The notes below the pieces were generated by a model. The model was not told the origin of the DNA, ran no database searches, and saw only the letters and a list, made by a program, of their open reading frames with translations. Both the position numbers and the translations under genes were made by a program. From the NCBI GenBank assembly GCA_022749755.1, contig CM040452.1, forward strand, positions 20,044,350-20,108,349: DNA of 64,000 nt. Reading direction: 5' to 3'. Shown here piece by piece: positions 58,300-64,000 of this stretch (positions within the stretch are counted from its first letter, which is position 1; every line of letters begins with the position of its first letter). Source of the stretch: Azadirachta indica. Its lineage: Eukaryota > Streptophyta > Magnoliopsida > Sapindales > Meliaceae.

Positions 58300-59158
58300 T
58301 ATATGATTAAATAATTAATAAAAATTAAGAAAAAAAAAGACATGCATATCCCTACAATTTAGTTTAATTTACTGATTAATCATAATAGTTTCGAAAATAT
58401 CCACATATATCTAAATTTATTTTAAAATAACGATTATACTTCTATTATTAATAGTTATTCAACAAAAAATTATTATTAAATTTTTAAAATTTGACAAAAT
58501 AAAATATATTTATAAAAAATACATTAATAAATAGTACATTAATAATATAATATTTAAATATATTATAAATTTATACATTTTATACATAATATATTTTATT
58601 TTTATTATATTATATATATATTAAATATATAACATATTTTTTAACTACACATAATATAAATTGTAATAGACTCATAAGTATTGTACTATGGTATATTATA
58701 ATGGTATATTTTATTTATATATCAATATTTATTTATGATTTATTTTATTTATTTTTCTAATACTTAATTCATATTAAATTGTTAACATATTGTAAAATAA
58801 ATCAATTTATATTTTAGTTATAATATATTAACAAGTATCATTTATATTATTTAAGAAATATGTAAATTTATGATATTTTCATAAATATTGTATTATTAAT
58901 AAACTATAAAGTAATATTATATTTATTTTATTAATATATTTTTGATAAATATATTTTATTTTATTAAATTTAAAGATTTAATAATAATTTTTATTAAATA
59001 ACTATTATTGATAGGAGTATAACCGTCATTTTAAAATAAATTAAAACTTGTGTGAGTATTTTTAAAACTATTAGGATTAATCAATATATTAAACCAAACT
59101 TTAAAATTTTGCAGGTCCTTTTCCCATTAATTAATTTCATAATTAATTATATTAACAC
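58300..59158. mobile_element. Inverted-repeat (foldback) element, ~0.86 kb
   Basis: The left arm (about 58300-58525) and right arm (about 58935-59158) are inverted copies. The left arm's TTTAAAATAACGATTATACT pairs with the complement of the right arm's AGTATAACCGTCATTTTAAA. The left arm's CTGATTAATCATAATAGTTT pairs with the complement of AAACTATTAGGATTAATCAA. Similarity continues for over 200 bp. The centre is almost pure A/T and has no coding frame. This suits a non-autonomous foldback transposon. I could not identify a target-site duplication because the flanks are TTAATTAA-rich. Confidence 0.7.
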
Positions 59159-62100
59159 CCCACAAATAAAAGATAGTACAATTTTAATGTGATTCAAATT
59201 TCTTAATCCTACATTAACGAAACCACTGCTAATAAATAACATATAATAGCATTAAAAATATCCACATACAACTAAAGACCCCTCTTTATTGTGGCTACTA
59301 TAATGAATCTTGTTAGATCCTATTGCAAGAAATTCTCTTTGAAAGAGTTTTTCACTTGTAAAAGGCTTAACCAATTTTTTTAAAAAATTATTTATAATAA
59401 AAAAATATAAACTTCTTATCTACTTTCTGGAACTTTTTGATTTCAATAGGTCTTTTTTCTATTTGAGTTGTTCATTTATAAATCCATGTTTCTTAGTTAA
59501 ATTTGATAACTACCTAATAAAAATATAAACTAGAAAATTAATTAAAATAAGAGGTAACGTTAAAACTGGGTAGTTGAAGAAAAAATTTTACACGAAAAAC
59601 TTACTCAATAATAAAAAACTAAATAAGTTTATTTTAATTAATTCTAACAAGTAGTTTATTCTCAGCGGTTCAGTTTTATAAATCCACAACATTTGACTCG
59701 TATTCATAAATACATAATTAGAACAAATTTATACGATGACGAAAAGTTTACTCATTATCATCTTGAATCCATAGGGAAATGTGCTAATTAAGAGAGAGAT
59801 ACTTCCACTTTTACAGAGGCATCAATTTCGGAGCTTAAAACAAAAGCAAATGCAGAGGCCAAAAACCAACAAAACTATTTCCTCTTCGGTCCTTAGCTGC
59901 ACTTGTTTGGAGGACCTTCACAAGTGCATGCACGGCAGATACCTGACTATCAAATAACCCATTTGCAAGATGAGCGCCGATAATGAGAGAAGATCGCAAC
60001 CAGTGGTGAATATTTTGGAAATTCGGTTCAAATGGTGAAAGCCGCAGCTACGAGTTCTGAGCTCCTCGAAAATGGTCTTGGATGGGCAGCTCAGAAGCTT
60101 CACCTGGGTGCTGCATGTTGATCGCACTGATAAAACAGTCCGCGAATGGTAGGTAACTTAGAGAAATGCAGACAGTCTCCTGTTATGTACCAGTGGGACA
60201 GTTTATTCGAACCAAATTGTACACAAATCAGGAGCTCCCCAAGATTTAACAAATATGGAGTGAGTTCGGAATCCGCAAACCACTGGAACTTCGCATTGGT
60301 TATAAATAACCACAAAGTATAGTGGGAAAGTAACAGCTTATCCTGGACGTGAAGGAGGAGGAAGCACAGGGATTTGGAGACTTGCCTAGTGCCCTTGAAC
60401 GCCATTAGAAGTTCATGAATGGTACTTAACTTGATTTTGTTTTACGTTGATTCTATCGGATCGTCTATCAGTAACAATAATTGGGTGGTGCTTCGAGCAG
60501 AATATACATCATGCGATTATTTGAGTCATTTGACCATTATGCAATGGAATTAATAAACTTTTCTATCCATATTTGTCCTATCTAATTAGTTCATCTGTCT
60601 AAGTGGATGATTTAAAGGTCATTTATTTATTTTATTGACTATTAATAGACGTCCTCCTATCATCATCAAAGTGTATAAAAGAAAAATGCGTATTAAGAGT
60701 TGTACATCCTGATGACATTGCTTTTTTTTTTTTTCTCCTTTTTCTAATATTCTACATACCTCTCAAAAACAAATTCCAAGAATGAAGTGAAGAAATAGAG
60801 AGACCAGCGAATATTGCTTGCAATGAATGTCATCTCTTTGTTCTTTTTGTTTAGTGAAATAGTAAGTATGCGTTTTTGTATATTATTTTGGCTTGGAAAT
60901 AAATGTATCTAAAAGAATTCAATTAACAGAGCATAAAAGCTAACGAATCTTTCTTGTGAGTAGATGACATGTAATGTAAGTTGTTTAAAATCATGCATGT
61001 TACTATAATTTTTCATTTTTAATCTCTCTTTTTTCTATATATTAATTTATTAATACGTATTGAACATCCACGAAAATGGCTATATATCATCATGAACTTC
61101 AATTAATATTCCATGTAGCTCTGATAGGTGCTGGAAACTATTCATCAATTGCCATAATTAATTAATTAATATATATATATATATGCATATATTTTTTTTT
61201 TCTGACAGAAGAACAGATCAGGTATGAATTAATGTTCCATCATACTCGGACGGCTGATGCATGCAATTAACATTAATTAATTGTATTCAGTTAGCCAGGT
61301 TAAGTCAATAATATGATGAATTATTATTGACTTTTTATGCCAGTTTGATTTATTAAATTAATAATAATAAAAATCTTGCGTAATCTTAATTTTCAAGGAA
61401 TCAAAATTTTGAAACATGTAGAGTCTAAATTAACTGAAGACGAAGGAAAAACGCTAAGACCAATAATTATTTCTGAAAAAACAAAAAAATAAAAAAAGAA
61501 AGCTTCCACATAGATGATGAGATTAAAAGTAATAAATTACTGATATAGTTGACTTAATTGATAAATTTTTTTAGTATTTGCACTAATTACAATACCACTA
61601 TTTATTGTAAAAAAACTAAGAGACCAAAAGAAAGTAATCAGATCATGATCAATTTCATAATATAGACACTTTTTTCAAAGACTATTTATTTATAAATAAT
61701 TAAAATTAAGCTGTGATTTTTGCTATATCTGTAGGCCATAATTCGGTGGATGAATTTTGGAAATTAAAAAAATTTCTTTAATTCGACAATGGATATATAA
61801 AACTAGTTAATTAAGGATAGAAAGGAAAAAGTGAAGCTTCTTCAGTTCAAGACAAAACCGATGCCATGAAAAACTGGCCAACCAGATGCTTTAGAAACTT
61901 AATTATATAAGTTGTTATTATATATATATATATATATATATAAGAGATATATCAAAGCGTCATGCTTTTGAGAAACAATAATTATAAGAAGAATAATTTA
62001 TTACACATATAATTCATCATGAAACGTTGGCAAACATGAGATATGCCATTTTTAATTCAAGTCAGCGTATATAAACATATTTGTATTTAGGCGTTGTGCT

Positions 62101-62430
62101 GTCATTAATATTCTTATAATAGGAGGAAGGAGAGAACGCGACGAAGCAGGAAATGTTAACCTAAGCTATCCCACAAACCTGAATTAACTGGTCATATACA
62201 TGTATATATATATATATATATAGCCAAATAATAAAACATATTTGTATATATTTTTGCGGCATTAATTATATATGCTGAAGATATATATTTTTAATTATCT
62301 TCATTAATTAATTCATGTGAAACTCGATATAAATATCCAACTCTAGCTACATGCTCTCCATAACCCATAACCACATCCCTACGCACCATTAATTAGCTAG
62401 CCTCTCATAGTTAATTTGTCCGATATTTCC
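59159..62430. other. Intergenic, with one GC-richer island of unknown origin
   Basis: This is mostly AT-rich DNA. The 59.82-60.42 kb interval is distinctly GC-richer. On the minus strand it contains an ATG frame (60405-60103, 101 aa) and a further 50-60-residue frame in another phase, which suggests a degenerate or multi-exon coding relic. I recognise no domain. (AT)n tracts occur near 61.92 and 62.20 kb. Confidence 0.4.
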
Positions 62431-63436
62431 ATGGAGGAAATCATAGCCTCTGAAAATGGCCAAACCCCTTCTTCACCCGAAACAGAAGAGCTACTCTTGT
62501 CTCTTCCTAGAGTCAAACTCTTGGAAGATCGTTATCTCTGCAAATACCAAGGTTTTTGGATTCCTTCTTGGTTCTTACAAGGGATGGTTTCTTTTCAAAA
62601 ACATTTCCAAGCAAAAGACAGTGATGTACGTAATTTTAATTACCTTTCCAAAATCAGGCACAACTTGGCTAAAGGCTCTACTATATGCCATCGTGAACCG
62701 TTCTCGTTATCCATTCTTAGAAGAAAGCCCCTTGCGTACTACCTTTCCTCATGATTTAGTACGTTTCCTTGAGGTTGATCTTTATTTGAAAGATCAGCTT
62801 CCAAACCTTGATGACCTTTCCTCACCAAGGATTTTAGCTACTCATGCTCCATATACTTCACTTCCACAATCCATTCTGAGTTCCAATTGTAAAATTGTGT
62901 ACATGTGTAGGAATCCCTTAGACCAAATGATCTCTGAGTGGTCTTTCTTGCTCAAACTTCAAGGCGAAACCGAAGAGCCACGTTCCATAGATGAAGCTTT
63001 GGAGATGGCTTGCAATGGAATGCAATGCTACGGTCCTATTTGGGAACATATTATAGACTAATGGAAGGCCAGCTTAGAGGAACCAAATAAAATACTCTTC
63101 ATCAAACACGAAGATCTGAAAAAGGAAACGATCAATCATATTACCAAGTTGGCTGAATTTTTGGGATGCCCTTTCACCAAGGATGAAGAGACTGAAGAGG
63201 TCATAGAGAAAATATTAAAACTATGCAGTTTTGATAACATGAGAAAGTTGGAGGTGAACAGGGGTAAACATCCTGACGGTCTTAAGAAAGGTTTATTCTT
63301 TAGAAAAGGCCAAGTGAGAGATAGGAAAAATTATTTAACCCCTTCAATGTCTGAACGCCTTCAGAAATTAATGGAGGAAAAGCTGAGTAAATACGGTCTG
63401 ACCTTTGCATCCTTGGAAGCTCCAAAGCCGTATTAA
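62431..63436 (+). pseudogene. Cytosolic sulfotransferase (SOT) pseudogene
   Basis: The translation follows a plant cytosolic sulfotransferase of about 330 aa, single-exon as is usual for the family. Such enzymes transfer sulfate from PAPS to flavonols, hydroxyjasmonates, steroids and similar small molecules. The N-terminus (LLLSLPRVK..., YQGFWIPSWFLQGMVSFQKHF) is in one frame. At 62626-62629 an extra GTAC, next to GTA, shifts the frame. The PAPS 5'-phosphosulfate loop TFPKSGTTWLKAL follows in the next frame, then the 3'-phosphate region YMCRNPLDQMISEW. A TAA at 63059-63061 replaces the Tyr expected in the conserved YWK segment. The rest stays open to TAA at 63436. Region IV, normally RKGxxGDWKNxxT, reads RKGQVRDRKNYLT, so Gly and Trp are lost. 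Three independent defects make a functional product unlikely. Confidence 0.92.
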
Positions 63437-63964
63437 GAAAAATTATATATACGTATGTTTAATTCCTCATCAGAGTATGTTTGATTTCAATGTTTGTGTG
63501 TCCGATATATTTAGCATGGAGAGTTGTCTGAATAACTTTCGAAATTGAAATTAGATCTGAATAAATTCGAATGTATGAATGCGTAAGTTAATATATATGT
63601 TTGTTTAATTATAATGCAAATGACAGTTGTAGTTGTTTGTTCTTCCTTAATTTGTGTTTTGAAGCCAAACAGTAGTTGTAAATATTGATATTTTAACATA
63701 TATTTACAACTGAGCGTGTCAAAGAAAAATTAAATAAATAAAGTAGATTATCTAACCGCATAAATCAGGAGCAACAGAGTTCCTCGTACGAATAAGAACA
63801 AAATGCAAATTTAAATAAATAAAGTAGATTATCACTATTTGATGTGTTAGGGCAACCAACGGATAAAATCATAAGTCGTTAAATATAAGTGAAATTATAA
63901 GTGGTGGTTGCTATAGGAAAAAAAACGTATATATTAATTGTAGAAAGAGTTGTAATCTCATATT

Positions 63965-63995
<31 letters not shown>

Positions 63996-64000
63996 TTGTA
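63437..64000. other. 3' flank of the sulfotransferase pseudogene
   Basis: This AT-rich flank has a short direct repeat: AAATTAAATAAATAAAGTAG-like copies near 63.73 and 63.81 kb, each followed by ATTATC. An (AT)n tract lies at about 63.965-63.985 kb. No gene is seen. Confidence 0.55.

Noticed and set aside
62416..62430. Sulfotransferase start five codons upstream
   Set aside because: That frame opens with TTG, not ATG; the first ATG in the conserved frame is at 62431.
1..64000. tRNA genes, rRNA genes and CRISPR-like arrays
   Set aside because: I found no cloverleaf with a proper T-loop GGTTCRANNC and acceptor pairing, no rRNA sequence, and no regularly spaced repeats with unique spacers; the tandem repeats have no spacers.

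Overview
This is nuclear DNA of a flowering plant, most likely a eudicot. The genes are interrupted by short GT-AG introns, intergenic DNA is very AT-rich with many (AT)n microsatellites, and the gene families are plant-specific (CLE peptides, TBL acetyltransferases, GTE bromodomain factors, plant sulfotransferases). A rosid such as Citrus would fit, but the sequence alone does not prove the species. I see no bacterial, viral or organellar stretch, no rRNA, no convincing tRNA and no CRISPR array.

Layout. 1-8.5 kb is gene-poor and AT-rich, with a 131-bp tandem repeat, a 43-base poly-G run, a 41-base poly-A run and hexamer/trimer microsatellites. 8.5-13.9 kb holds a nine-exon nuclear gene for a plastid-type Ycf45-like AAA ATPase with an R3H-like C-terminus. 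14.2-25.6 kb is a local duplication. Two direct copies of a block of about 5 kb each end in an intact CLE signalling-peptide gene (18.7 and 25.0 kb, both +). Between them lies a third, inverted and broken copy (about 19.27-20.25 kb). Copy A also carries a foldback MITE that copy B lacks. 25.6-32.2 kb is gene-poor, with a 124-bp tandem repeat. A third, divergent CLE gene lies at 32.3 kb.

33.7-57.2 kb is an ordinary gene-rich stretch. It holds a Golgi-type GT4 glycosyltransferase (-), a GTE-class BET bromodomain protein (+), mitochondrial malate dehydrogenase (-), an IPT9-like tRNA dimethylallyltransferase (-), a TBL/PMR5-type polysaccharide O-acetyltransferase (+) and a plant-specific protein of unknown function (-). 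I reconstructed exon structures for all of these by requiring splice signals and continuous reading frame. 57.3-62.4 kb is gene-poor, with an inverted-repeat element of about 0.86 kb and a GC-richer island of unknown origin. 62.4-63.4 kb is a cytosolic sulfotransferase pseudogene with a frameshift, a stop and altered PAPS-binding residues.

The most interesting region is the CLE cluster. The two main precursors carry an internal duplication in which the first unit has no CLE motif. The inverted pseudogene lies tail-to-tail with an intact copy, so read-through RNA could in principle form a hairpin. The other genes are unrelated housekeeping or cell-wall genes that do not form a pathway with the CLE genes.
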